DNA of 64,000 nt from positions 1 through 64,000 of the forward strand of contig NZ_JAHBCL010000018.1 of assembly GCF_018390735.1 (NCBI RefSeq), read 5' to 3'. The notes under the pieces are model-generated. The model did not search any database, was not told the DNA's origin, and saw only the letters and a list, made by a program, of their open reading frames with translations. Shown piece by piece: positions 25,600 to 34,944 of the stretch (within the stretch, counting starts at the first letter, position 1; each line of letters begins with the position of its first letter). Both the position numbers and the translations under genes were made by a program. The DNA is from Fusibacter paucivorans (GTDB lineage: Bacteria; Bacillota; Clostridia; Peptostreptococcales; Acidaminobacteraceae).

Positions 25600-26673
25600 T
25601 TATTTTGAACTACTGTCAGTTGAAGCATCATCTGAAGCATCTTCATCCGGTGTCGTTTCATCAGAAGCACCCTCCGCTGGGGTTTCCGTTTCTGATTTAA
25701 CTTTATCCATAAACGTTTCAATGGTTGCAGATGCTTTTAACTCATCCATTTTATTGGCATAATAATCATCAAATAGATCTGATTTGATCTGATCTTTATA
25801 GGTGTTGACAACATCTTCACCCTCACCATCAGCGATCATGCTGTTAACAGTCTTAATATCGTCAACTTTGATAATATGATAACCATAGTCAGATTGAACC
25901 GGATCGCTCACTTCACCAATCGGCAGGTTAAATGCAACATCTTCAAATTCCGGCACCATGACGCCGCGTGCAAAATAACCCAAGCTGCCGCCCTCGCTTG
26001 CAGAACCGGGATCTGTGGAATATTCCTTCGCCAAGTCGCCAAACTCTTCACCAGTTTTAAGTTTTTCTTCAACGAGCTGTGCCGTTAAATCGTCATCAAC
26101 GAGGATATGGCTTGCAGAAACCTGTACGGCATAATTTTCATACATCGCATCTAAATTATCGGAATCAGCATCAATGCTTTCGTTAATTAGCCTGGAGAAT
26201 TCTGCTCTGACAAGGCCGCCCTCCACTTGATCTTTTAAGAATGTATCATCGACGCCAATCGATTCATAAAGCGCCTTTGTATCAGCATCTTCTGACAGCG
26301 ACGCATTGAGGTCTTCAAGATTTTTTGTCACTTCCTCCTGATCAACGGTAAAACCGGTTGATAGGACATAAGCTTTCAACAGCGAATCTTGAACCAGCAT
26401 CTCAACAATATCTTCTTTTAAAATATCGCCAAATTTTACACCGTCAAATTCGCGGTCAAGGACATCATCACCATAATTTTGTTTATAGGCATTTTCATAC
26501 ATTTTATAGAAAATGTTATACGTGTCAAGCGTGATCACGGTGTCATTGACAACAGCCACCGCATTCTCAGTATCAATTGCCGGACTGTCGTTATCCGTGG
26601 AACCACTGGAACATCCTGCCAAAAGCATCGCTACAACCAGCATTACTACTAATAATCTCTTCATCATTGCCAT
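25600..26673 (-). CDS. PrsA-like foldase lipoprotein (parvulin peptidyl-prolyl isomerase)
   Basis: 357-aa exported lipoprotein. The signal peptide MKRLLVVMLVVAMLLAGC ends in a lipobox (LAGC), so the mature Cys is lipidated. A SurA/PrsA N-terminal chaperone domain (about 35-190) is followed by a parvulin domain (about 195-285: SASHILVDDD, FGDLAKEYSTDPGSASEGGSLGYFARGVMVPEFE, YGYHIIKVDD). The tail is rich in Asp/Ser/Thr/Glu, probably disordered at the surface. It helps fold secreted proteins outside the membrane. It takes the place after mfd where spoVT is usually found in Bacillus. GGAG lies 8 nt before the ATG. Confidence 0.92.
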   Translation of the reverse strand: MAMMKRLLVVMLVVAMLLAGCSSGSTDNDSPAIDTENAVAVVNDTVITLDTYNIFYKMYENAYKQNYGDDVLDREFDGVKFGDILKEDIVEMLVQDSLLKAYVLSTGFTVDQEEVTKNLEDLNASLSEDADTKALYESIGVDDTFLKDQVEGGLVRAEFSRLINESIDADSDNLDAMYENYAVQVSASHILVDDDLTAQLVEEKLKTGEEFGDLAKEYSTDPGSASEGGSLGYFARGVMVPEFEDVAFNLPIGEVSDPVQSDYGYHIIKVDDIKTVNSMIADGEGEDVVNTYKDQIKSDLFDDYYANKMDELKASATIETFMDKVKSETETPAEGASDETTPDEDASDDASTDSSSK

Positions 26674-26810
26674 GTTATTATCTCCTTAATTAAATTAATA
26701 CCCAGAATGCAAACGGCGTTAAACGCCTTCTCTTATCCGCATCGTTGACGCGTATGCCGCACCATCTCACAATTGCTCTGGTACAACACTCTTTCTCTAT
26801 GATACACATA

Positions 26811-29800
26811 CTAACTTAAATAGTCACTATAAAAACTATATATGCTTTCAATAAATTTTTCAAGCATTGTTAATTGTTCTTCTTTATTTCTTAATCTGTT
26901 TGTAATTTTGATTTTGATGCTAAGGGGTACGCCGGCAAAGACACTGGCGACGTCTCCCTTTTCAGCCATGACCTTCGCGAGAAACAATGGACTCACCACG
27001 GCATCTTTATGATATTTCAAGACAAAGTGTCGTTCTGCTTCTGAAACTTCATCAATTTGCATCTCTTCACACAAATACTTGATAAAGGCAATACGCATCA
27101 AATTCACAATTGATGTCGGCACCGTTCCAAATCGGTCTTCGATCTCTTCGTACAAGCCATCACATGCCTGGCGCGAATCCAGTGCGGCAATTTTCTTATA
27201 GATTTCAATTTTAACCTGATGATTACTGATATAGGCTTCAGGAATGTAGGCATTGGCTGCAATATCCACTTTTGCTTCACGGCGTTCCGAAACGATTTCG
27301 CCTTTTTTACGCAACATGCTCTCTTCCAGCAATTTCACATACAAATCGTAGCCGATTGCTTCCATATGACCGTGCTGCTGTGTACCAAGTACATTCCCAG
27401 ACCCCCTGATTTCCAAATCTCTCATGGCAATTTTAAACCCGGCACCCAATTCTGTAAATTCTTTAATGGCCCTTAATCGTTTTTCTGCAATTTCGCTAAG
27501 CACCTTATTGGCCTGATAAAAAATATAGCAGTATGCCAGACGATTGCTTCGTCCAACGCGCCCTCTAAGCTGGTAGAGCTGGGAGAGTCCATATTTATCA
27601 CCGTCATTAATGATAATCGTATTGACGTTTGCAATGTCAAGACCGGTTTCAATAATGGTCGTTGATACCAACACATTGAATTCATTGTTCATAAAATCCA
27701 GCATAATGCGTTCAAGCCGATGTTCATTCATCTGACCGTGTGCAAATTGAACTTTCGCATCTGGGACCAGTTCTGATATCTGTGCCGCCACCTGATCAAT
27801 ATCTGCAATGCGGTTATGGACAAAATACACTTGTCCACCGCGTTCGAGCTCCCGAATAATCGCTTCTCGCATCAAATAAGCATCATATTCGACGACATAG
27901 GTCTGAATCGGGTAACGATCCTCCGGCGGATCTTCGATGACACTCATGTCGCGAATGCCGATCATAGACATATGAAGCGTACGGGGAATTGGTGTCGCCG
28001 AGAGTGACAGCACATCTATCTGTTCTTTCAGCATCTTGATTTTCTCCTTGTGCTTCACGCCAAACCGCTGCTCTTCATCAATAATCAAGAGCCCCAAATC
28101 TTTAAAGATGACGTCACTAGACAGTAGTCGATGCGTCCCGATAATGACATCAACCACACCGGAGCGAATATCCTCAATAATCTTATCCTGCTCTTTTTTT
28201 GATCGGAAGCGCGAAAGCATCTCAATTTTAGCGGGGTATTTTGAAAAACGCTCCACTGTATTGTTGTAATGCTGCTGCGCCAAGATTGTCGTCGGTACGA
28301 GAATGGCAACCTGTTTTGAATTTAAAACGCCCTTAAAAGCAGCGCGAAGCGCAACCTCCGTCTTGCCGTAGCCGACATCGCCGCAGAGCAAGCGCTCCAT
28401 CGGATTTCCCTTCTCCATGTCGCTTTTAATCTCTTCAATACATTTAAGTTGATCTCGCGTCTCCTGATAAGGGAACATGCTTTCGAATTCGCGCTGCCAC
28501 TCGTTATCTGGATCAAAGGCATATCCTTTGCGGCTCTTTCTCGCCGCATAGAGCTCAATCAGTTCATCCGTCATGTCTTCAATGGCTTTTTTGGCGCGGT
28601 TCTTTGTTTTTTTCCACTCATTGCCGCCAAGTCGATTGAGTTTTAGTTTCTCGCGGTCCGTCCCCATATATTTTTGGACGAGACCAGCACTTTCAACCGG
28701 TATATAGAGAAAGTCATCCCCAGCATATTTGATTTTCAGAAAATCTTTTTTCGATTGATCAATCTTTAATTGTTCAACACCTAAATATTGACCAATCCCA
28801 TGACTTTCATGCACAATGTAATCGCCGACAGAGAGTTCGGAAAAAGCTTTGATCACCTTGGCATTCGATAGTTTCTTGCGTTTGATACGCTTGCCTTCAC
28901 CAAAAATTTCATGCTCTGTCATTAGTATGGCTTTAAAAGTATCGATCATAAAGCCCTGTCCTGCAACGCCTACCATTGCAATAGCCTGACCGCTCATAAT
29001 ATTGGCCTGTGATGTATCTGTATCGACGATCACGTCAAAATCACGCATTTGATCGACAAAACGCCTCAGGCGCTCATCGTCATTAAAGACAATGCCTATA
29101 TGGTAACCCTTTAATTTCCAATTTCTGAGGTCCATTGCGAGCTGATCAAATTTTCCAAAGTACTTGGTTAGTTCTCTGGACGACAGTTTAATAATTTGTT
29201 CCGGTGCAAAATATTCCAACGTCTTAATTAGGTGCTCGGAAATGAGCAGTTGCTCACGCTTTAAACGGATCATTATTTCTGCGTACTCATAAACGCGGCC
29301 ATACTGTTCCGCTACAACTTCGCCGCGTTCAAGATAATCGCTGAACTGACGGCTGTAAGCGTCAATGTATTGTTTAAGTCTCAGCAGGTTTTGATTATTC
29401 CCGACGAGAATCACAATCGGTGTATTCAGATAGTCCAGCAAGCTGTCCGATTTTTCATAAAATAAAGAATAATAGCGGTCAATCCCCTCGACATAGGTGC
29501 GCTCTTGGATTTGTTCCAGCATCGCCTCGAGCTTTTCACGCCGATTGCGCTTTTGATTTTTCATCAGTGCACGCAATGTAAGAATGGCACGCTCAATACG
29601 CATGTCGTCTAAAATCAGTTCCGTACACGGATATATTCGAATCGCTTTAAACTTCTCAACAGAAGTTTGCGTTTCAATGTCAAAAGTCCGAATCGAATCC
29701 ACTTCATCACCAAAGAGTTCAATGCGGTACGGCAACTCGGCCAATGTCGAATAAATATCGACAATCCCGCCTCTAATGCTGTACTGTCCCTTGCTTTCAA

Positions 29801-30284
29801 CAATCTCAACTCTCTCATACCCATAGGCAAAGAGCTTGGCGCGAAGCGCTTCCAACGGCAGCGGATTATCCATATCAATATCAATATGCTGACGTTTGAG
29901 CACTTCTTTTGGCGGATATTTGTACGCGAGGTTGTTGACAGAAGCACAAACAACTTTCGGCGCCTCGTCAATCATGCCAAGCAGCGTTTCAATGCGTTCA
30001 TGCGCAATATCATGAGAATGAGCCAATGTATCAAACCACACCATTTCACGCGTCATCAGCAAACGTGAATCGGCAATGTGTTCCTGAGCAGCACGCGCCT
30101 TTTGTTCATCTTCAAAAAGCAGCAGTACATCTCTTTCAAGATTCTTTGAAAGGCGCTGTGCAATCCACTGCATCACAAAAATATCCGTTCCATGCACGAG
30201 GATCGGATTTATTTTTTCGTCTATACTCTTTTCAATTTCAATATACTCTCTGGAATGTTCAAAGAGATTGATCAGCTGCTGCAT
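26811..30284 (-). CDS. mfd: Transcription-repair coupling factor Mfd
   Basis: 1157-aa DNA translocase that removes RNA polymerase stalled at lesions and recruits UvrA. The UvrB-like N-terminal module (YGYERVEIVESKGQYSIRGGIVDIYS), the RNA polymerase interaction domain (SVGDYIVHESHGIGQYLGVEQL) and the SF2 helicase motor (Walker A GDVGYGKTEVA, DEEQ box in IIDEEQRFGVKHKEK, SATPIPRTL, LRGRVGRSNR) are all present, followed by the TRCF C-terminal domain. Length is normal. GGAAGG precedes the ATG. It follows pth by 16 bp. Confidence 0.97.
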   Translation of the reverse strand: MQQLINLFEHSREYIEIEKSIDEKINPILVHGTDIFVMQWIAQRLSKNLERDVLLLFEDEQKARAAQEHIADSRLLMTREMVWFDTLAHSHDIAHERIETLLGMIDEAPKVVCASVNNLAYKYPPKEVLKRQHIDIDMDNPLPLEALRAKLFAYGYERVEIVESKGQYSIRGGIVDIYSTLAELPYRIELFGDEVDSIRTFDIETQTSVEKFKAIRIYPCTELILDDMRIERAILTLRALMKNQKRNRREKLEAMLEQIQERTYVEGIDRYYSLFYEKSDSLLDYLNTPIVILVGNNQNLLRLKQYIDAYSRQFSDYLERGEVVAEQYGRVYEYAEIMIRLKREQLLISEHLIKTLEYFAPEQIIKLSSRELTKYFGKFDQLAMDLRNWKLKGYHIGIVFNDDERLRRFVDQMRDFDVIVDTDTSQANIMSGQAIAMVGVAGQGFMIDTFKAILMTEHEIFGEGKRIKRKKLSNAKVIKAFSELSVGDYIVHESHGIGQYLGVEQLKIDQSKKDFLKIKYAGDDFLYIPVESAGLVQKYMGTDREKLKLNRLGGNEWKKTKNRAKKAIEDMTDELIELYAARKSRKGYAFDPDNEWQREFESMFPYQETRDQLKCIEEIKSDMEKGNPMERLLCGDVGYGKTEVALRAAFKGVLNSKQVAILVPTTILAQQHYNNTVERFSKYPAKIEMLSRFRSKKEQDKIIEDIRSGVVDVIIGTHRLLSSDVIFKDLGLLIIDEEQRFGVKHKEKIKMLKEQIDVLSLSATPIPRTLHMSMIGIRDMSVIEDPPEDRYPIQTYVVEYDAYLMREAIIRELERGGQVYFVHNRIADIDQVAAQISELVPDAKVQFAHGQMNEHRLERIMLDFMNNEFNVLVSTTIIETGLDIANVNTIIINDGDKYGLSQLYQLRGRVGRSNRLAYCYIFYQANKVLSEIAEKRLRAIKEFTELGAGFKIAMRDLEIRGSGNVLGTQQHGHMEAIGYDLYVKLLEESMLRKKGEIVSERREAKVDIAANAYIPEAYISNHQVKIEIYKKIAALDSRQACDGLYEEIEDRFGTVPTSIVNLMRIAFIKYLCEEMQIDEVSEAERHFVLKYHKDAVVSPLFLAKVMAEKGDVASVFAGVPLSIKIKITNRLRNKEEQLTMLEKFIESIYSFYSDYLS

Positions 30285-30300
30285 AATTGCCTTCCTTATA

Positions 30301-30858
30301 TTATCCGTTAAACTGATTCATGGCTCCGTCGACATTGCCGTCAACGATCAGTGCGATGGCTTTGCCTGCACGCTCGAGTGTCAATGCCATTTCAGCCCGC
30401 TCGTCCTTACTAAAACGATTGAGTACGAAATCTCTTAAATCGCCTCTTTCGGGACTGCCAATACCAATACGTATTCTCGGGAATCCATCGGTTTGCAATA
30501 GATATATAATATTGCGCATACCATTATGCGTGCCGGCACTGCCTTTTTTACGAATTCTTAGTTTGCCGAATGCCGTATCGATATCATCATAAAGAACAAT
30601 GAGCTTTGTTTCATCCACTTTATAAAAATGCATCACCTCACGCACCGATTCACCGCTGAGATTCATAAAGGTCTGCGGTTTAACCAAAACAACCTTCTCG
30701 CTGCCAATAAAACCTTCGCCGATAAGCGCTTTGAATTTTATTTTATCTACTTTTATACCGTGTGCTTCCGCTAGCTGATCTAATAGTTCAAACCCGACGT
30801 TATGTCTGGTGCCTGCGTACTTTTTCCCCGGATTTCCTAAACCAACAATAATGTACAT
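30301..30858 (-). CDS. pth: Peptidyl-tRNA hydrolase
   Basis: 185-aa enzyme that frees tRNA from dropped-off peptidyl-tRNA. MYIIVGLGNPGKKYAGTRHNVGFE carries the conserved Asn9 and catalytic His19 residues, LVKPQTFMNLSGESV and VLYDDIDTAFGKLRIRKKGSAGTHNGM follow with the catalytic Asp and Asn. The start at 30858 has GGAG 6 nt upstream, and the longer frame has no family match. It lies between prs and mfd as in most Firmicutes. Confidence 0.96.
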   Translation of the reverse strand: MYIIVGLGNPGKKYAGTRHNVGFELLDQLAEAHGIKVDKIKFKALIGEGFIGSEKVVLVKPQTFMNLSGESVREVMHFYKVDETKLIVLYDDIDTAFGKLRIRKKGSAGTHNGMRNIIYLLQTDGFPRIRIGIGSPERGDLRDFVLNRFSKDERAEMALTLERAGKAIALIVDGNVDGAMNQFNG

Positions 30859-30914
30859 GCATTTCTCCTTTTTAAGCAACATTCATTATATCATAAAAAA
30901 AGTGTTTTCTCATT

Positions 30915-30960
30915 AAAAAGCAAAACAGCACGTTTTAAGCCTCACCTCAAAACGTACTGT
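30915..30960 (-). terminator. Terminator after prs
   Basis: Arms ACAG(C/T)ACGTTTT and AAAACGT(A/G)CTGT with a 12-nt loop at 30925-30960, then TTTTGCTTTTT on the minus strand. It separates prs from pth-mfd. Confidence 0.85.
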
Positions 30961-30981
30961 TCATCATTTTTACATGACGGT

Positions 30982-31935
30982 CTAATCAAAGAGTTTGCTG
31001 ACAGAATCATTATTGAAGATTCTTCGAATCGATTCTGCAAATATTGGCGCTACAGACAAGGTTGTAATATTATCCAGCGATCGCATCTCATCAGAGAGAT
31101 CAATGGTGTCAAGTACCACGAGTTCTTTGATGATCGATTCCTTAATGCGCGTCAATGCCGGTCCCGAAAAGACACCATGCGTACAACATGCGTACACATC
31201 TTTTGCACCAAGTTCTCTCAGCGCTTTCGCCGCATTGACAATCGTACCTGCCGTATCAATCATATCGTCAATAAGAATAACATTCTTACCGTTAATATCA
31301 CCAATAATATTCATGATTTCAGAGACATTGGCCATGGGTCTGCGCTTATCTACGATCGCAATAGGCGCACCCAGTTTGTAGGAAAAATCTCTTGTACGCG
31401 TCACACTGCCAAGATCTGGCGACACGACGACGAGATCTTCAATATTAAGGCTCTTAAAATATTCTGCCAGAATCGGAACCCCAATCAGGTGATCAAGGGG
31501 AATATCAAAGTAACCTTGGATTTGTGAGGCGTGTAGATCCATTGTCAATACACGGTCGGCGCCAGCAGCTGTAATAAGATTGGCAACCAGTTTCGCCGAT
31601 ATTGGATCTCTTGCCTTTGCCTTTCTGTCTTGACGCGCATAGCCATAGTACGGCACGACTGCCGTAATGCGTCCAGCGGATGCACGTTTCAACGCATCGA
31701 TGGTGATCAAGAGCTCCATTAGGTAGTCATTGACATGTGGTATTGAAAAAGACTGAACGACAAAGACGTCGACACCTCTCACGGTTTCATTGATGTTGAC
31801 GGAAATTTCGCCGTCGCTAAAAGTCTTAACCACGCTGTCTCCCAAAGGAATGCCCAGCTCACCGCATATCGCTTTCGCGAGATCATGGTTCGCATTGCCC
31901 GAAAAGACCTTTATCCTTTTCCCCTTTGTATGCAT
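30982..31935 (-). CDS. prs: Ribose-phosphate pyrophosphokinase
   Basis: 317-aa PRPP synthase, making phosphoribosyl pyrophosphate from ribose 5-phosphate and ATP for purine, pyrimidine, His and Trp synthesis. Diagnostic parts are FSGNANHDLAKAICGELG, the flexible loop RQDRKAKARDPISAKLVANL, the MDLHASQIQGYFDIPLDHL block and the PRPP motif ILIDDMIDTAGT. GGAGG is 5 nt before the ATG. It follows glmU by 14 bp, the conserved glmU-prs pair. Confidence 0.97.
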   Translation of the reverse strand: MHTKGKRIKVFSGNANHDLAKAICGELGIPLGDSVVKTFSDGEISVNINETVRGVDVFVVQSFSIPHVNDYLMELLITIDALKRASAGRITAVVPYYGYARQDRKAKARDPISAKLVANLITAAGADRVLTMDLHASQIQGYFDIPLDHLIGVPILAEYFKSLNIEDLVVVSPDLGSVTRTRDFSYKLGAPIAIVDKRRPMANVSEIMNIIGDINGKNVILIDDMIDTAGTIVNAAKALRELGAKDVYACCTHGVFSGPALTRIKESIIKELVVLDTIDLSDEMRSLDNITTLSVAPIFAESIRRIFNNDSVSKLFD

Positions 31936-31949
31936 TACTGCCTCCTACA

Positions 31950-33314
31950 TTATTTTTGATATTTCGAAGACCAATTGGCCTTGTTTTCCTGTCTCGCACG
32001 CGCAATTGCCAAATTCTTCGGCGGCACGTCTTTTGTAATCGTCGATCCTGCTGCAATATAGGCGCCATCGCCAATGGTTACAGGCGAAATCAAATTACTA
32101 TTACACCCAATAAACGAATCATCACCTACAGTAGAGATATGTTTTTTGCTACCATCATAATTGACAAAGACAACGCCGCATCCGATATTGACGCGTTTGC
32201 CCACAACGCTGTCTCCCACATAAGTCAGATGAGATATTTTCGTATCATCACCGATGGTACTGTTTTTGACTTCAACAAAATCACCAATTTTAACAGCTTT
32301 GCCAACGACAGACTTCGGTCTCAAGTAAGCGTATGGCCCAATATTAGAAGCATCACCAACTGATGATTCAATCAGCGTCGAATGTTTGACGGAGACCCCA
32401 TCGCCAATCTTCGTATCAGCAATATCCGCATCAGGCCCAATAATACAGTCTTCGCCGATTGTCGTTTTACCTTTTAGTATCGTTCCCGGATAGATGGTTG
32501 TATCCATGCCGATGGTAACGGACTTACCAATCGTTGTCGCCTCAGGGTTAATAATCGTAACACCATTCATTTGATGCTTTTTGATAATCACACGCTGCAA
32601 ATAGCCTTCGGCCTGTGCCAGCTGCATGCGATCATTTACACCCATCAGCGAATCCGGCTGATCAGAAACATAGGCACCAATCGCCATGCCTTTTCCAGAA
32701 AGGTATTCAAAAACATCGGTCAAATAGTATTCACCTTGTGCATTTTCATTTCTGAGCGCCTCAAGGCCTTCACTTAGCGCCGATGCTTTAAACAGGCAAA
32801 TGCCTGAATTTATTTCAGTTATCAGCAATTCCGATGCATTTGCCTCTTTTTGTTCAACAATGCGATAGAAATCACCTGCGTTATTGCGAACGATACGGCC
32901 ATATCCAGTAGGATTAGGCAGTACAGTAGAAATCAAGGAAGCGGCAAAATGATTGGCGCTGTGATAAGCGACAAAAGCATTGAGCGTTTCAATATCAATC
33001 AGCGGTGTATCACCATAGAGTACGAGAACATCACCACTGCCAAAATAGGATGCGGCCATTTTAACAGCATGACCTGTACCCAATTGTTCTGCCTGAACAA
33101 CTTGCTTCACGTGCTTCTGATCAAGCAGCGGCATTAGCTGTTCACGTTCATGTCCAATGATGCAAACTGTCTCTTTGCTATTGAGTTGTTGTGCCAAATC
33201 AATGACGTGCTCAAGCATTGGCGTTCCACATACGGTGTGCAGCACTTTATGCTTTTTTGACTTCATGCGCTTGCCATGGCCTGCCGCCAAGATGAGCGTT
33301 ACCAATTCATTCAT
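31950..33314 (-). CDS. glmU: Bifunctional GlmU (GlcNAc-1-P uridyltransferase / GlcN-1-P acetyltransferase)
   Basis: 454-aa enzyme making UDP-GlcNAc for peptidoglycan. The N-terminal nucleotidyltransferase has LILAAGHGKRMKSKKHKVLH and LVLYGDTPLI. The C-terminal half is a left-handed beta-helix of hexapeptide repeats (for example TIGKSVTIGMDTTIYPGTILKGKT-like coils) ending in the acetyltransferase site. The start at 33314 (MNELVTLILAAGHG) has GGAG 6 nt upstream; the longer open frame upstream has no homology. It has its own promoter because spoVG ends in a terminator. Confidence 0.97.
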   Translation of the reverse strand: MNELVTLILAAGHGKRMKSKKHKVLHTVCGTPMLEHVIDLAQQLNSKETVCIIGHEREQLMPLLDQKHVKQVVQAEQLGTGHAVKMAASYFGSGDVLVLYGDTPLIDIETLNAFVAYHSANHFAASLISTVLPNPTGYGRIVRNNAGDFYRIVEQKEANASELLITEINSGICLFKASALSEGLEALRNENAQGEYYLTDVFEYLSGKGMAIGAYVSDQPDSLMGVNDRMQLAQAEGYLQRVIIKKHQMNGVTIINPEATTIGKSVTIGMDTTIYPGTILKGKTTIGEDCIIGPDADIADTKIGDGVSVKHSTLIESSVGDASNIGPYAYLRPKSVVGKAVKIGDFVEVKNSTIGDDTKISHLTYVGDSVVGKRVNIGCGVVFVNYDGSKKHISTVGDDSFIGCNSNLISPVTIGDGAYIAAGSTITKDVPPKNLAIARARQENKANWSSKYQK

Positions 33315-33348
33315 CCGCTTCTCCTTATCATTTGTTTTACCACCGACG

Positions 33349-33357
33349 ATTATATCA
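33349..33357 (-). promoter_or_regulatory. Extended -10 promoter for glmU-prs
   Basis: Minus-strand TGA-TATAAT (33357-33349) is a perfect extended -10, 35 nt before the glmU start. The -35 region is T-rich (TTGTTT-like) and weak. Confidence 0.5.
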
Positions 33358-33491
33358 CTTTTCACAAAAAAAACAAACCAAATTTGATGTTTTTGACTGG
33401 TATATTGTATAAAATATTCATTGCAAAACAATTATTCGTGATCTCATTATCATTTGCTGATCATCTCATTTGCGTTGCATTTCATTCATTG

Positions 33492-33521
33492 AAAAAGGCT
33501 GTTCTCAAAAAGAGATCAGCC
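33492..33521 (-). terminator. Terminator after spoVG
   Basis: Stem GGCTG(A)TCTC/GAGA(A)CAGCC at 33497-33521 with a loop of five T, followed by TTTTT on the minus strand. Confidence 0.88.
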
Positions 33522-33587
33522 CCAGGATTAATTACCCTTGATACCATTGTTTCACGCCTTATCGTCAACGGCAGAAACTGCGTTCAC

Positions 33588-33881
33588 TTAACCTTCGAAG
33601 TATTCGTCTTCATCAACACCGGACGCCTTTGCCTTTTCGTACTCAGCAAAGATAATATCCTGAATCATCGTTCTCGTCTCTTGATTAATTGGATGTGCGA
33701 TGTCCCGATAGTCTGATTCCCCAACCTTCCGACTCGGCATGGCGACAAATAATCCGTTTTGACCTTCGATTACCTTTATATCGTGTACCACAAAGGCATC
33801 ATCAAACGTCAAAGAAACAACGGCTTTCATTTTCCCCTCTTCCCTCAGCTTGCGAATTCTTACATCCGTAATATTCATCAT
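33588..33881 (-). CDS. spoVG: Septation/RNA-binding regulator SpoVG
   Basis: 97-aa Spo[22 protein letters not shown] at the start, [42 protein letters not shown] and an acidic tail. It is a nucleic-acid-binding regulator found in spore formers and non-spore formers alike, so it does not show that this organism sporulates. Tandem ATG codons follow a GGGGGG ribosome site. It is flanked by purR and glmU, the usual order, and is a single-gene transcript by its terminator. Confidence 0.97.
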   Translation of the reverse strand: MMNITDVRIRKLREEGKMKAVVSLTFDDAFVVHDIKVIEGQNGLFVAMPSRKVGESDYRDIAHPINQETRTMIQDIIFAEYEKAKASGVDEDEYFEG

Positions 33882-33978
33882 GATTTCCCCCCTACTTATG
33901 CTGTGTATTATTTAATATTCGCTGTTTCTATTAAAAATCCTTCTTTTTTCCCAAATTATTTTAAGAATTTTCAGCTTA

Positions 33979-34800
33979 TTACAGATTTTCGTAATTAGGA
34001 TGGACAATGATCTCCCCTTGATCGTCAATGTCCTCATATTTTATCAACGACAGATACGCGTCCACAAGCTTTTTCGACGGCGTTACCGTCTCCAGCAGTA
34101 CGCAGACGCCGGCAACGCGGCAATCAAGTTCCTTGACGAGCTGCATCATCCCCTTGGCTGTACCCCCAGCCTTCATGAAGTCGTCAACAATCAGTACGTT
34201 GGAATCCTTTTTAATCGCGTTTTTAGAAATATACATTGTCGATAAATTGCCTGTGGAACCTGAAATATAGTTAATGCTTATTTTGGATCCCTCTGTGACT
34301 TTGTTCTCGTGTCTAACGATAACAAGCGGCACATTCAGTCCTCTCGCCGTCATCATGGCAATGGGAATCCCCTTCGTCTCTACCGTCAAGACATAATCGA
34401 TGTAATTATGGTCATCGGAAAACTTTTCTGCAAAAATATCGCCGATGCCTTTTGTATAAGCAGGATTATACAATATATCCGCCATGTACAGATAATTTCC
34501 CGGCATAATGCGTTCAGGCTTTTTTATGTCATTGCATATCTGCTCAATTAAATTGATTTTGTCCTCTTTTCCCATCATTGGGACAAACTTGGCGCCCCCT
34601 GCAGCGCCTGCAATCGTAACAACCTTCCCTAGAGAAAGTTCCTCCATAATTTTCTTCACAATAACAAGGTCTTCACTAATAGTCGATTTTGCTGAATTGA
34701 ACATATTCGTGAAGTAGTTTAATGTAAAGACCTTGTTTGGTGAATCACATAGAATTTTGACGATTGCCCCAATTCGTTCGTTCCGTTTTAATTTGCTCAC
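33979..34800 (-). CDS. purR: Pur operon repressor PurR
   Basis: 273-aa PRPP-responsive repressor of purine genes. The N-terminal winged helix (KRNERIGAIVKILCDSPNKVFTLNYFTNMFNSAKSTISEDL, residues about 3-45) is joined to a phosphoribosyltransferase-like domain with the PRPP motif VLIVDDFMKAGGTAKGM. The start is a GTG at 34800, because GGAGAG lies 7 nt before it and the frame upstream of it is not conserved-looking. It is divergent from murC with its promoter at 34838-34866. Confidence 0.93.
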   Translation of the reverse strand: MSKLKRNERIGAIVKILCDSPNKVFTLNYFTNMFNSAKSTISEDLVIVKKIMEELSLGKVVTIAGAAGGAKFVPMMGKEDKINLIEQICNDIKKPERIMPGNYLYMADILYNPAYTKGIGDIFAEKFSDDHNYIDYVLTVETKGIPIAMMTARGLNVPLVIVRHENKVTEGSKISINYISGSTGNLSTMYISKNAIKKDSNVLIVDDFMKAGGTAKGMMQLVKELDCRVAGVCVLLETVTPSKKLVDAYLSLIKYEDIDDQGEIIVHPNYENL

Positions 34801-34837
34801 GTTATCACTCTCCGAATATTTATTGTGTATAATTATA

Positions 34838-34866
34838 ATTTTATTCGTTTTTAGCCAATTCTTCAA
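34838..34866 (-). promoter_or_regulatory. Candidate purR promoter
   Basis: Minus-strand TTGAAG (34866-34861) and TAAAAT (34843-34838) with a 17-bp spacer, 38 nt before the GTG start. Confidence 0.55.
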
Positions 34867-34903
34867 TACCTTTTCATTTTTTTATTTCATGTTTTTTAAA
34901 ATA

Positions 34904-34912
34904 TGGTATAAT
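34904..34912 (+). promoter_or_regulatory. Extended -10 promoter for murC
   Basis: TGG-TATAAT at 34904-34912 on the plus strand, a perfect extended -10 about 32 nt before the murC start. The -35 is weak. Confidence 0.55.
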
Positions 34913-34944
34913 CATTATGACTTTTAGAGAACCGAGGTAATCCT

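Noticed and set aside
33588-33881. SpoVG as evidence of sporulation
   Set aside because: SpoVG is widespread in non-sporulating Firmicutes; the neighbouring sporulation genes are absent here.
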